57,424 bases of DNA. Source: UBA8752 sp965657965. GTDB taxonomy: Bacteria > Bacteroidota > Bacteroidia > Flavobacteriales_D > Sanyastnellaceae. The notes under the pieces were generated by a model. The model ran no database searches. It was not told the DNA's origin and saw only the letters and a list, made by a program, of their open reading frames with translations. The DNA is taken from the NCBI GenBank assembly GCA_965657965.1, contig CBFHQM010000015.1, positions 1 through 57,424 on the forward strand. The letters are read 5' to 3'. This document shows, piece after piece, positions 9,901-17,600 of this stretch. The first letter of the stretch is position 1. Each line of letters opens with the position of its first letter. A program made the position numbers and the translations under genes.

Positions 9901-12292
9901 AGAAGACGAAGGGCCAGTGGTTGCTGGAATTTCTCAGCCTTCTGCAGACCTGAACTACTATGTGTTCATTTGGACCACGCAAACTGATGATTGTGGTACA
10001 TACTCTGTGGTTGTTGATGCAGAAGTACAGGGATGTACTGACTCTGAGGCGTCCAACTACAATGCAGATGCTACGGTGAACTCTGGATGTCTCTACATCG
10101 GTGTAACGCAGCCAAACGACAGCTGTAGCAATGCGATTGCTGTGGCTTGTGGAGAGACCATCTCTGGAAGCACGGGTGGTGCTTCCGCTGTTGGAGGTGA
10201 CAATGCTTGTGGTGGAAGTGGTTCTGGTGTTTGGTACACCTTGGACAACGGTTCTCAGGAGCAGTTGATTACCGTCAGCACATGTGGCTCTCTTGTGAAC
10301 ACCAATTTCGAGGTGTTCCAAGAGGTGAGCTCGCCAGACGCAACATTGGAGGTGAACAGCTTGAATGCTGACAACTACCAGAACATCAGTGCGGCCATTT
10401 ACTTCAATGGTGCTTTGGTCGACTCAATTGAGGCTGGCGTTCTTTTCCCAACCTTGTTTAACGACTTCTACTACGGATTGTCCGGTGGTGATTACACCGT
10501 GTTCTTCTACAACAACGGAACAGCGTTGGATGGAATCGCAGCACAAGTCATCTCTAGCGACGGTTCTGCTCAAGACTTGCTTTGCAGCGGTGGTTGCACA
10601 ACAGACCCTCAGGTTTGCTTTGACCTGAGCATTAATACTGACTTGTACCCTGGTGAAACAAGCTGGGAGATCACCAATGCTGGTGGTTCTGTTGTGGCCA
10701 GTGGAGCTCCTGATTTCCCAGGCAGCACCAACACTGAGACAATCTGTCTGCCAGCTGGCTCATACACAGTGACTGTGTTTGACAGCTTCGGTGATGGAAT
10801 TTCTACAGCAGGCTCAGACGACGTGAACTTGACTACGGCTGGCGGCGACGCTTTGGTTGTGGCAGGAGATGTCGACGGCAGTTCCGCGAGCTTTGATTTC
10901 ACGCTGGAGGCCAGTCCATTCAACTTCCCTGCAGGCGCTGTGGTCGAGCAGTCGTTCACCATCTTCGGTGGAACGGGTACTTGCTCTAGCTTGCTTTGCT
11001 GGGATGAAGGAAACAACACTGAAATCCCAAGCGAAGCTTGTGAGAACGGTGAGAGCTTCCAGTTTATTTCTGATGCCAATGCTGAAGGCTATGCCATTTT
11101 GGTTGCTGCAGGTGCTGGTTCACTTGGTGGTCCATTCGAACTGAGTGTGTCTTGTGAGCCCGTGGTTTACGGATGTCAGGATGATTTGGCCTGTAACTAC
11201 AACGCAGATGCCAACGTTGACGATGTAAACGTCCCTTGTGACTTCACGAGCTGCTTGGATTGTGAGACAGAGTCATGGGAGTACTGCTACGATAATGGCG
11301 AGAGTTGGAGCTTCACTTTGGTGAACCCCAACGGTGGCAGCATCGTGGTCGACTTGGCTGGAACTCTGATTGAGCAGAACTTCGATGAATTGTCTATCGA
11401 CGATGCTGCCACTGGTGTAAACCTTTACAACAGCGATGACGATGCAGACGATGGCATTGTGGTTGGTGTTGATTCTGTGACGGTGAGCTTCACTTCAGAC
11501 GGTTCTGTAAGTTGTGTTTCTTCAACAACTGGCTTCTTCATTTCCTTGGACATCACGTGTGCTCCTGCACCAAGCACGGGTTGTGCAGATTCAACGGCCT
11601 GCAACTACGAAGGTCCAGTTGATTTCGTAGACAACACGTTGTGTGACTTTGGTTGCTTGGGTTGTACTGACTCAGACGCTGTGAACTACAACCCATTTGC
11701 TTCTGTTGACGACGGTTCATGTTGCTTCGGTGCGTTCATCGAGTTCAACATGTTCGATAGCTTCGGTGACGGATGGAATGGAGCTTCTTATAGCTTCTAC
11801 GATGGTGACGAGCTCATTGCAACAGGTACCCTCGACGCTGATGAAAACGGCGGAGAATTCGACACAGATGCTGTGTGTGTTCCTGAAGCAGGTTGTTACA
11901 CCCTTATCGTGACGGAAGGTTCATTCGGTGCTGAGGTGTCTTGGACCATTTCGGGTAGCGCTTTCAACACGACAAGTGGAACGCCTGGTACTTACTCCGT
12001 TGGTCTCGGTACCCCTTGTACTGAAGGTTGTGGCTTGCCATTCGCTCCTAACTATGTCTCTCCAGACAGTGTGGATGTCGTGAACAACGATTTGTGTGAC
12101 TTCGACAGCTATGTCATGGGTTGTACATATGGAGATGCTTCTAACTACGACGAGACAGCGACAAACGATGACGGTTCTTGCTTGTTTGACATCGCGAACC
12201 CTTGTCCTACGGACTTGAACGGCGACGGTGGAACAACCACGGCTGACTTGTTGCTCTTCCTCGGTGCCTTCGGCACGGTGTGTGAGGAGTAA
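6998..12292 (+). CDS. Giant secreted Cys-rich repeat protein 2 with dockerin-like tail
   Basis: The protein has 1764 residues and is a paralogue of the preceding protein. The ATG at 6998 gives a signal peptide of 25 residues (MNLRTTILRG...VQA|Q); the longer open frame to 6896 lacks a sensible N-terminus. It has about eleven GCTD..A.NY....DDGSC motifs, six units around DSFGDGWNG (some altered, such as DDFGSGWSPG), and several domains with NDSCSNAIAVACG and SGVWYTLDNG. The C-terminal 30 residues (CPTDLNGDGGTTTADLLLFL then FGTVCEE) are nearly the same as in protein 1. The repeats are diverged at the DNA level, so this is old duplication and not recent expansion. It is probably an extracellular adhesin or matrix component; the ligand is unknown. 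Confidence 0.85.
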   Translation: MNLRTTILRGALGVFALALFTSVQAQTITFTSDNYLSELSFCVVTHNGDTIFQAYDGATIVPGGNNSTQDFDVSVYGAGDYTVTMNDTYGDGGSGFFTDAAPLNCVGTCAAAVANCGFGNTCFETWSFSFISDVPGCTASDALNYDETATLDDGSCLYDACPDAGETMVFVRMEDTYGDGWNGNTYSLFANGALVSTGNLDASFVGNGGFAGGPALGIDTICMPLGACYELVSGGGSFATEISVTLINVYDGSIIAFDDDGGSVGFYYGETAETCGCTDNTALNYDGAATADDGSCVFPSCPDGQTLVQFLMFDTFGDGWDGTTYTLLDGDGEVAASGSIDNAQFVVSEGAEAYDFFCLSTTDCYTLEVAGGLYPGEKEWQIIDYNTGEILYSQIDGDGFGTFGVAGPGVNCGCTDATAFNYDDAADADDGSCLTPGCVGSADSTSYLLYLTHNQFLNWGNNAAYIYFAGGDTLFAGGFVDGIYLPDLETSPVDGYYEFCVPNDACLQFSGGGGSPNGIAGWSILEFDGTVLYEGGLGVYDIGFGAAAGNCVSGCTLTAAINYNSEATVDDGSCVVCENGELGFNLTLQDDFGSGWSPGNDWYLVNEETGDTTFTGTMAPGPTTTSLTNCLEVGCYTFSTGAIFTTEGWSISDNLGNEYAPLTYGPTDGYPVAFGGTDITDCGFPGCADPTANNYNISASEDDGSCEFPPANDNAETAQAIACGLTLTGSLENSNGDEYGGTTVLGNAISTNGAIWYEFNADQDYQATFSLCASADVDNGVTDTDMIVFSVNGDGSLSPLATNDDSGIPGCGFGTTGTFNSVVSINALQGENYLIRVGTYGNATTQTGIVIEATCASCPDGFPVNDDLCGLALPLVDGGTQTGSLCCSAADDDFGMGSLSTFATAYGVWYELETDTAYNLYNLTVDATGDGAIGYAVYSGEDCTDLNDLSSGVVAGAVQEEMNGWFGTEDEGPVVAGISQPSADLNYYVFIWTTQTDDCGTYSVVVDAEVQGCTDSEASNYNADATVNSGCLYIGVTQPNDSCSNAIAVACGETISGSTGGASAVGGDNACGGSGSGVWYTLDNGSQEQLITVSTCGSLVNTNFEVFQEVSSPDATLEVNSLNADNYQNISAAIYFNGALVDSIEAGVLFPTLFNDFYYGLSGGDYTVFFYNNGTALDGIAAQVISSDGSAQDLLCSGGCTTDPQVCFDLSINTDLYPGETSWEITNAGGSVVASGAPDFPGSTNTETICLPAGSYTVTVFDSFGDGISTAGSDDVNLTTAGGDALVVAGDVDGSSASFDFTLEASPFNFPAGAVVEQSFTIFGGTGTCSSLLCWDEGNNTEIPSEACENGESFQFISDANAEGYAILVAAGAGSLGGPFELSVSCEPVVYGCQDDLACNYNADANVDDVNVPCDFTSCLDCETESWEYCYDNGESWSFTLVNPNGGSIVVDLAGTLIEQNFDELSIDDAATGVNLYNSDDDADDGIVVGVDSVTVSFTSDGSVSCVSSTTGFFISLDITCAPAPSTGCADSTACNYEGPVDFVDNTLCDFGCLGCTDSDAVNYNPFASVDDGSCCFGAFIEFNMFDSFGDGWNGASYSFYDGDELIATGTLDADENGGEFDTDAVCVPEAGCYTLIVTEGSFGAEVSWTISGSAFNTTSGTPGTYSVGLGTPCTEGCGLPFAPNYVSPDSVDVVNNDLCDFDSYVMGCTYGDASNYDETATNDDGSCLFDIANPCPTDLNGDGGTTTADLLLFLGAFGTVCEE

Positions 12293-12326
12293 TCAGCAGA
12301 AAGAACAACGTTCTTCAAAAGGTTTG

Positions 12327-12360
12327 GAAAGGCCCGACGCAAGTCGGGCCTTTCTTTTTT
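12327..12360 (+). terminator. Strong rho-independent terminator after giant protein 2
   Basis: A perfect 12-pair stem (GAAAGGCCCGAC/GTCGGGCCTTTC) with a GCAA tetraloop is followed by six T residues (12355-12360). It lies between the giant gene and the SDR gene and separates the two transcripts. Confidence 0.92.
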
Positions 12361-12383
12361 ACAGGATGTCTCATCTTCGCGAC

Positions 12384-13166
12384 ATGGGTAAAGCAATATT
12401 GATTACTGGGGCCGGGTCTGGCATCGGCCGTGCAACAGCCGTAAAGGCGTCAAAAGCTGGTTATCGGGTGGTGCTGGTCGGTCGAAGGGTAGAACCGTTG
12501 GAGGAAACCAAGCGTGCACTTTCGGGAGACAGTCACGTTGTAATGCCTTGCGATGTTGCTGATCGAGTGGCGTTTCAGAATGGGTTGGTCAAATCTCTTG
12601 GGGAACCAGGTTCAGAAGCGTCGCCGTTGGTTGCGGTGTTTGCGAATGCGGGCATTGGTGGAGCCAATCATTACGAGGATGGAGAAGAAGTGGACCGTTG
12701 GGAAGCCATCATGCGTGCCAATGTGACGGGTGTTTATGTGACGTTGAATGCGTGTAAGCCGTATCTCTTGGCGAGCGGGCAAGAGGTCACGCATGCCGTA
12801 GCGACTTCGAGTGTATTGGCTCGGTTCGGTGTACCGAATCAAACGGCTTATGTGACATCGAAAACGGCTGTTTTGGGACTGGTTCGATCTTTGGCGGCGG
12901 AGTGGGGCGCACAGGGCATTCTGGTGAATGCCTTGTGTCCAGGTTGGGTCGAGACGGAAATGGCCCAGGAAAGCATTCAGCGTATGGCGGACAGTCAAGG
13001 CTTAACCTATGCGGAGTGTCACGCGCAGCAATGTGCCATTTTGCCAACCGGGAGAATGAGTTCGCCTGAGGACATGGCCGATGTTGTACTCTGGATGGTG
13101 TCTGAACAGCAGAAAAGCATGACAGGGCAAGGATTGGATGTAAACAACGGAAGTTGGATGTCATGA
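12384..13166 (+). CDS. Short-chain dehydrogenase/reductase (SDR)
   Basis: The 260-residue protein has a classical SDR Rossmann fold. The motifs are TGAGSGIG at 8-15 (NAD(P) binding), NAG at 88-90, Ser142/143, the catalytic pair Tyr156-x-x-x-Lys160 (YVTSK), and PGWVETEM at 186-193. Arg34-Arg35 after the second strand favours NADP(H). The substrate cannot be told; its form resembles 3-oxoacyl-ACP reductases and related enzymes. The ATG at 12384 was chosen because it places the glycine motif at the usual distance from the start; an ATG at 12366 is also in frame but lies only six bases after the terminator T run. The stop codon overlaps the next start (ATGA). Confidence 0.88.
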   Translation: MGKAILITGAGSGIGRATAVKASKAGYRVVLVGRRVEPLEETKRALSGDSHVVMPCDVADRVAFQNGLVKSLGEPGSEASPLVAVFANAGIGGANHYEDGEEVDRWEAIMRANVTGVYVTLNACKPYLLASGQEVTHAVATSSVLARFGVPNQTAYVTSKTAVLGLVRSLAAEWGAQGILVNALCPGWVETEMAQESIQRMADSQGLTYAECHAQQCAILPTGRMSSPEDMADVVLWMVSEQQKSMTGQGLDVNNGSWMS

Positions 13167-14599
13167 GAAACGTGAGGGAAGGGGGTCTTTTGGTCGTGGT
13201 TTTGTGCGCTTTGTCAGGAGCGTCGCTCTTGGGTCAAGTCTCGCTGAGTATGGACTCCGAGTGGAGTGCAAAAGACAGTACCATGGTGGCTCAGATTCAC
13301 GCGCACATTTTGGGTGAAGGGCAATGCGTGGAGGATCTACGTGTATTGTGCAAGGAGATCGGCGCTCGATTGAGTGGTTCTCCAGAAGCAGATGCGGCCA
13401 TTCTTTGGGGAGCAAAAACGTTGAGGGATGCGGGCGGAGAGGTTCGCATGCAAACGGTCGTTGTGCCGCATTGGGAGCGTGGAGATGTTGAGCAGGGTTG
13501 GATTCGTGTAGATGGAGGGGTGAAAGCGCCATTGAGAATTCGTGCGCTTGGGGGCAGCGTTGGCACGGGAGGTACGCTCGAGGGCGAGGTGTCTGTGTTT
13601 TCGAATTTCGAAGCGCTGGACAGTTTGGCTTCCGATGGGCTAAATGGCCGAATCGCCTTTTTTAATCGTCCCATGGATCCGCTGATGATCAATGCAGGAG
13701 GGGCTTATGGAGGTGCGTACGAGCAACGGTCAAAGGGGGCGGTCAAAGCAGCAGAGCATGGGGGCATGGCAGCACTTGTTCGCTCGCTCACTCATGCATT
13801 GGATACATTTCCGCACACTGGGGGAATGCGGTATGACGATGCGGTGAACCAAGTGCCAGCGGCGGCATTGAGTACGGTGGACTCAAGGCGCATTGCGCGC
13901 TTGGTGAACGAAGGAAAACAGGTTCGCATTGGTTTGGAGATGGGCTGTGTTTTGCACGAGGATGTGGCGCAAGCCAATGTGATTGCAGAATGGAAGGGGA
14001 AGGAGTTTCCTGATCGGTACATCGTCGTGGGTGGACACCTTGACAGCTGGGACATTGGAGAAGGTGCGCACGACGATGGAGCAGGTATTGTACACAGTAT
14101 TGAAGTCCTTCGCGCGCTCAAATCGTTGGGTTATCAGCCACGCCACACGTTGCGCGTCGTTCTGTTCATCAATGAAGAGAACGGAAACAATGGGGGCAAA
14201 ACGTATGCGCAAAGGGCAAGAGAGAAAGGAGAGTGGCACGTGGCTGCGCTGGAAAGCGACGCAGGTGGGGATGCGCCAAGAGGGTGGTCGATTGATGCTT
14301 CGGACGCGGCGACAGATGCGGTTCGCGCGTGGAAAGAGGCGCTGGGTGATTATGGAATGGGCGACTTGAGAAGGGGTGGAGCAGGCGTTGACATTGGACC
14401 GTTGAAGAAGGAGAAGCCGGCTGGGAAACGTCCGCTGATGGTGGGATTGCGCCCAAACTCTCAGCGTTACTTTGATTACCATCACAGCGACAGGGATGTA
14501 TTTGAAAACGTACACCCGCGAGAGTTAAAACTGGGTGCAGCGGCGTTGACATCGATGGTGTACCTGTTGGATCAGTTGGACTACGATACGTTGGATTGA
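13163..14599 (+). CDS. M28-family zinc aminopeptidase/carboxypeptidase, exported
   Basis: The 478-residue protein has a signal peptide (about residues 1-24, ending LLGQ). A PA-type insert domain spans about 130-265 and the M28 peptidase domain about 270-475. Zinc ligands of a co-catalytic M28 site are visible: His292 (GGHLDSWD), Asp304 (HDDGAG), Glu338/339 (NEEN), Asp366 (ESDAGG) and His440/441 (YHHSDRD). The layout matches plasma glutamate carboxypeptidase-like enzymes, which release amino acids from peptides in the periplasm or outside the cell. The ATG at 13163 overlaps the SDR stop codon (ATGA), so the two genes are coupled. Confidence 0.9.
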   Translation: MRNVREGGLLVVVLCALSGASLLGQVSLSMDSEWSAKDSTMVAQIHAHILGEGQCVEDLRVLCKEIGARLSGSPEADAAILWGAKTLRDAGGEVRMQTVVVPHWERGDVEQGWIRVDGGVKAPLRIRALGGSVGTGGTLEGEVSVFSNFEALDSLASDGLNGRIAFFNRPMDPLMINAGGAYGGAYEQRSKGAVKAAEHGGMAALVRSLTHALDTFPHTGGMRYDDAVNQVPAAALSTVDSRRIARLVNEGKQVRIGLEMGCVLHEDVAQANVIAEWKGKEFPDRYIVVGGHLDSWDIGEGAHDDGAGIVHSIEVLRALKSLGYQPRHTLRVVLFINEENGNNGGKTYAQRAREKGEWHVAALESDAGGDAPRGWSIDASDAATDAVRAWKEALGDYGMGDLRRGGAGVDIGPLKKEKPAGKRPLMVGLRPNSQRYFDYHHSDRDVFENVHPRELKLGAAALTSMVYLLDQLDYDTLD

Positions 14600-14606
14600 C
14601 ATCATT

Positions 14607-15194
14607 ATGAGATACAGCATTAGCGATACGAGCGCTTTGATTTTAGACCGGAGAAGCATTGCTCCGGAGCGGTTTTCGGGCAGGAAGGTTCACCGGGAAA
14701 TCGTGGAACAGGTGTTGCAGCATGGGACCTGGGCACCCAATCATGGGCTGACACAGCCTTGGCGTTTTCATGTGTTTATGGATGAAGGTGCAACTCGCCT
14801 TATGGCTGATTTGTCTTTGGCCTACCAAGCACACGCAGGTGAAGCTGCCATGGCATCAAAGGCCGAGAAAATCAGGGCAAGGGGCGAGCGGTGCAATGCT
14901 GTCATCGCTTTGGGACTCGCGCATGACGCCAAGGGCAGATTCCCGCTCTGGGAGGACCAAGCGGCACTGGCGGCAGCGGTGCAGAATGTCCATTTGATGT
15001 GCACTGCACATGGCATCGGAGGGTATTGGTCCACGCCAAAATTTTTGGCGCATCCGCAAGCAAAGGCAGCGCTGAACTTGGAGGAGGGTGCAATGGGCAT
15101 GGGCCTTTTCTATCTGGGCTATCCAGAAGGGGAGTGGCCATCAAAGGGACACCGGAAGCCATTGGAGTATGTGACCCGTTGGACCGATTCTTGA
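14607..15194 (+). CDS. Nitroreductase family FMN-dependent oxidoreductase
   Basis: The 195-residue single-domain protein is of the YdjA-like nitroreductase type. Typical features are the N-terminal RRSIAPERF segment that binds FMN phosphate, WAPNHGLTQPWRF at about 42-54, and a C-terminal GMGLFYLGYPEG stretch. Such enzymes reduce nitro or quinone compounds with NAD(P)H as homodimers in the cytoplasm. The physiological substrate is unknown. The gene lies seven bases after the peptidase gene, in the same run of plus-strand genes. Confidence 0.88.
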   Translation: MRYSISDTSALILDRRSIAPERFSGRKVHREIVEQVLQHGTWAPNHGLTQPWRFHVFMDEGATRLMADLSLAYQAHAGEAAMASKAEKIRARGERCNAVIALGLAHDAKGRFPLWEDQAALAAAVQNVHLMCTAHGIGGYWSTPKFLAHPQAKAALNLEEGAMGMGLFYLGYPEGEWPSKGHRKPLEYVTRWTDS

Positions 15195-15196
15195 TC

Positions 15197-15544
15197 ATGC
15201 GATTGACCAATTGGTACACCCATCCTGCGGACAACCGCTACCATGTCTTTGAATTCAGGAACATGGAAATGGCGAATGAATTCGAGCAAGATTTGGTGTC
15301 CGCAGGCATCGAGTTTGAGCGCGCACCATCGGCGTCTATGGAGGGAGAGGGTATGGGCAAAGAAGAGCCCTTGGCGCAATTCGGTGTTCACCGACAGGCT
15401 TTTAAAGCGGCGTTGCGCATCAACCATCTGCTCCATGGTCGGCACAGGTCGCCTTTCATTCCCCACAGCGGTTTGCGATGGGCCATGTTGGTGTTCACTG
15501 GGTTGATGATCGGTTTGGGCTTAATGGGATGGTTGCAAGCATGA
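15197..15544 (+). CDS. Small hypothetical membrane-tethered protein
   Basis: The protein has 115 residues from the ATG at 15197, two bases after the nitroreductase stop. The N-terminal 65 residues look like a small alpha/beta domain (TNWYTHPADNRYHVFEFRN). The C-terminus has one hydrophobic helix (about 94-114, LRWAMLVFTGLMIGLGLMGW), so the soluble domain is probably anchored to the inner membrane facing the cytoplasm. I know no named family. The open frame reaches back to 14999, but that part lies inside the nitroreductase gene. Confidence 0.7.
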   Translation: MRLTNWYTHPADNRYHVFEFRNMEMANEFEQDLVSAGIEFERAPSASMEGEGMGKEEPLAQFGVHRQAFKAALRINHLLHGRHRSPFIPHSGLRWAMLVFTGLMIGLGLMGWLQA

Positions 15545-16302
15545 CCCGGTGTTTCTTGCTTTTGGTTTTCAATGGTTTGGGGATCCTGTCGGCTCAAGTG
15601 GCATCGGATTGGACCCTAGATGTTCGGGTGTTGACCTCGATCGGAATTCAAAGGCCAGAAATAGGAGAGGGTATCGGGTGGAACGGGCAGGCGATGCAAG
15701 CCAAGGACGGGCCTTTACTGAGCCGTTGGGGGTTTCAGGGCACGCGCAGTTTTGGAGTGTCCATTCGGCGAAGATTGGGCGACGCAGGACAACTCGCTTT
15801 TGGTTTGGAACAAACTCGGCGCATTTGGAGATTGGAATGTGATTGGATGCCGGAATTGGCATCTGCTCCTGTTCTGTCTACCGAAGTGGACTGGATCGTT
15901 GCGTCTTATTCCTTTCCCATTTTATATCGGACGGAGGTGAGGTTGGGTCCGGGTTGGAGATTGGGCGCAGGAGGAGGTCTGGTATTGGAGATTTTGCCCA
16001 CCAACGCGTTTTCATCTTCGAGTATCACGGACAACGGCAATGTTTTGGCCGTGGAGCAGTCTTCGCTTCGTTACGGATGGAATAGGGTTGGAATGGGCTT
16101 AGAGTTGGGGGTCATCAAAGAGGGTAAAGACATGGATCTTCATGTGGGTGGAGTGTTGAGGCCACTGATTCAGCCGTTGTTTAGGGGTGACTTGGTGGCG
16201 CGATGGAATGTGGGCCAGCCAGATGCGGATCTGCGAGAGATGCGGGAGCGTGTGATGGATGGGAGTTGGTGGGGATTGGATTTGCGCTTGATTCTGCATT
16301 GA
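15541..16302 (+). CDS. Putative outer-membrane beta-barrel protein
   Basis: The 253-residue protein has a signal peptide (MTRCFLLLVF...LSAQ). It is then made of alternating hydrophobic and polar strands with Gly and aromatic residues (RTEVRLGPGWRLGAGGGLVL; WNRVGMGLELGV) and ends in the strand LDLRLILH. This is the look of a small outer-membrane barrel. No named family is recognised. The ATG at 15541 overlaps the preceding stop (ATGA), so the two are coupled. Confidence 0.7.
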   Translation: MTRCFLLLVFNGLGILSAQVASDWTLDVRVLTSIGIQRPEIGEGIGWNGQAMQAKDGPLLSRWGFQGTRSFGVSIRRRLGDAGQLAFGLEQTRRIWRLECDWMPELASAPVLSTEVDWIVASYSFPILYRTEVRLGPGWRLGAGGGLVLEILPTNAFSSSSITDNGNVLAVEQSSLRYGWNRVGMGLELGVIKEGKDMDLHVGGVLRPLIQPLFRGDLVARWNVGQPDADLREMRERVMDGSWWGLDLRLILH

Positions 16303-16318
16303 GATTCACGCTTGCACG

Positions 16319-16356
16319 AAAAAGCCTCCGCTGCAGTTGCAACGGAGGCTTTTTTG
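16319..16356. terminator. Bidirectional terminator between convergent genes
   Basis: The stem AAAAAGCCTCCG/CGGAGGCTTTTT (about 16319-16330 with 16343-16354) encloses a 12-base loop that can pair further (TGCA/TGCA). The A run on one side and the T run on the other let it stop transcription in both directions, for the barrel gene and for the convergent YceI gene. Confidence 0.9.
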
Positions 16357-16374
16357 GTGTGTGGTCAGAAAGGG

Positions 16375-16992
16375 TTACTTGCCTGCCACAAGCTCAAAGC
16401 CAATGGTAAACTCATCATAAATGAGTTTATCTCCAAGGGACTTGGCATCAAAGAAGCTCTTGCTTCGGAATTGCACATCGAATTTGGACCGGTCCAATGT
16501 GATGTCTCCGCTGATGCGCGCACCGTCGGCAGACATGTCCACTTTCACTGGAAAGCTCACGTTTTCCGAGCGGCCTTTAATGGTGACTTTACCCTGGGCA
16601 GAGAAGTTGGCTCCGTTTTCGCCACCGCGAAGAGGGTTCAACTGTGTCAATTCGAATTGTGCCGTTGGGAAAGAGGCCACGCCGAAGAAATCGTCGCTCA
16701 TAAGGTGCCCGTCCAAGCTCTCTTTGCCACCACCAGCTTCTAGATCAAGCGTGTTGATGGAGGCCATGTCAATGATGACCGTGGCGGCGCTGATCATGCC
16801 CTCTTCGACGGTGAGCATGCCATTGTTGATTTGAATGTCACCGTTGTGACTTCCTGTGACTTTGGTGCCAACCCATGTGACAGAACTGGAAGTCACATCG
16901 ACTGAATAGCGGGTCGGGGCGTCAGTTTCGCCACCGGCAAAGGACACAAAGGAGGAGAGGAGCAGGGCTCCGGAGAAAAGCAGGGCTTTCAT
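16375..16992 (-). CDS. YceI-family lipid-binding-like protein
   Basis: The 205-residue exported protein has a signal peptide at 1-19 (MKALLFSGAL...SFA). The YceI fold spans about 27-203, with the typical SVTWVGTKVTGSHNG start and SLDGHLMSDDFF in the middle. YceI proteins are periplasmic lipocalin-like barrels that bind polyisoprenoids or amides. The marR-type regulator lies 13 bases upstream on the same strand, so the two are probably co-transcribed. Confidence 0.92.
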   Translation of the reverse strand: MKALLFSGALLLSSFVSFAGGETDAPTRYSVDVTSSSVTWVGTKVTGSHNGDIQINNGMLTVEEGMISAATVIIDMASINTLDLEAGGGKESLDGHLMSDDFFGVASFPTAQFELTQLNPLRGGENGANFSAQGKVTIKGRSENVSFPVKVDMSADGARISGDITLDRSKFDVQFRSKSFFDAKSLGDKLIYDEFTIGFELVAGK

Positions 16993-17005
16993 GTGGGTTT
17001 GGGGT

Positions 17006-17512
17006 TTAGGATAAGGGGAATGGTTGATTTAATACTGTATCTGTTGCTTCTAACACTTTGGCGAGCTGGTCGTTCAGTTCTTCCGTTTCTGTCGCGCTGA
17101 AATCAGCGAAACAAGAGGTGAAAAGGCGATTGATTGGCTCGTCTAGTCCTGTGAGGAGAGCTAAGCCTTCTTCGCAGATGACCACATCTGCCCGGCGTCG
17201 ATCTTTGGGGCAGGCTGTTCGGGTTACCCACCCCTTTTCGGCCAGCTTATCGACAATGCGAGATGTGTTGCTCGCGGGATCAATCATGCGTTCTGCCAAG
17301 GCGTGTATGGCGATGGGTTGTCCTTTCTGTCCGCGAAGTATTCGTAGCACGTTGTATTGAGGGGCAGAGATGGCGTGTGGCTTGAGTATGCGACGGGCCA
17401 GCACATCAAATTGTCTGGCTACCACCAGAATGTGGAATTGCAGCCGAAGTTGCGGGCTGTTGAATTTGTTTTGATGGAGGTGCTGTTCGAGCGTCACAGT
17501 GCAAATATACAT
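17006..17512 (-). CDS. MarR-family transcriptional regulator
   Basis: The 168-residue protein is read from the ATG at 17510-17512. It has a MarR winged helix: recognition region about 70-90 (ALAERMIDPASNTSRIVDKL) and wing with the D-R-R-R-A-D motif at about 103-108. MarR proteins are dimers that repress nearby genes and let go when a small ligand or oxidant is present. It probably controls the YceI gene that follows it. The start is uncertain: a TATATTTG box (17509-17502) lies just inside this start, which would move translation to the GTG at 17495-17497 (163 residues). Confidence 0.87.
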   Translation of the reverse strand: MYICTVTLEQHLHQNKFNSPQLRLQFHILVVARQFDVLARRILKPHAISAPQYNVLRILRGQKGQPIAIHALAERMIDPASNTSRIVDKLAEKGWVTRTACPKDRRRADVVICEEGLALLTGLDEPINRLFTSCFADFSATETEELNDQLAKVLEATDTVLNQPFPLS

Positions 17513-17537
17513 GTAGCTACATTTAATGTAGATACAA
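17502..17537 (-). promoter_or_regulatory. marR promoter with paired TGTAG.TACA operator
   Basis: TGTAGCTACA (17512-17521, a perfect palindrome) and TGTAGATACA (17527-17536) lie 15 bases apart. They sit between TTG (17537-17535, minus strand) and TATATTTG (17509-17502), a match to the Bacteroidota TAnnTTTG box. The TTG-to-box spacing of 25 is longer than usual. The arrangement suggests autorepression by the MarR protein. Confidence 0.55.
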
Positions 17538-17554
17538 GAAATGTGAATGACCGT

Positions 17555-17583
17555 AAAAAAGCCCGCAGGTGTGCAGGCTTTTT
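17555..17583 (-). terminator. Terminator at the end of the dcw operon
   Basis: The stem AAAAAGCC.GCA/TGC.GGCTTTTT has one mismatch and a short GGTG loop, followed on the minus strand by a run of six T. It lies 18 bases after the yqeY stop and separates the long dcw transcript from the marR promoter. Confidence 0.88.
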
Positions 17584-17600
17584 CAAATGGTATTGTGGGG

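Noticed and set aside
2700..12200. Possible CRISPR or DNA tandem repeat array
   Set aside because: The repeats are protein motifs with diverged codons and uneven spacing, not identical DNA repeats with spacers.
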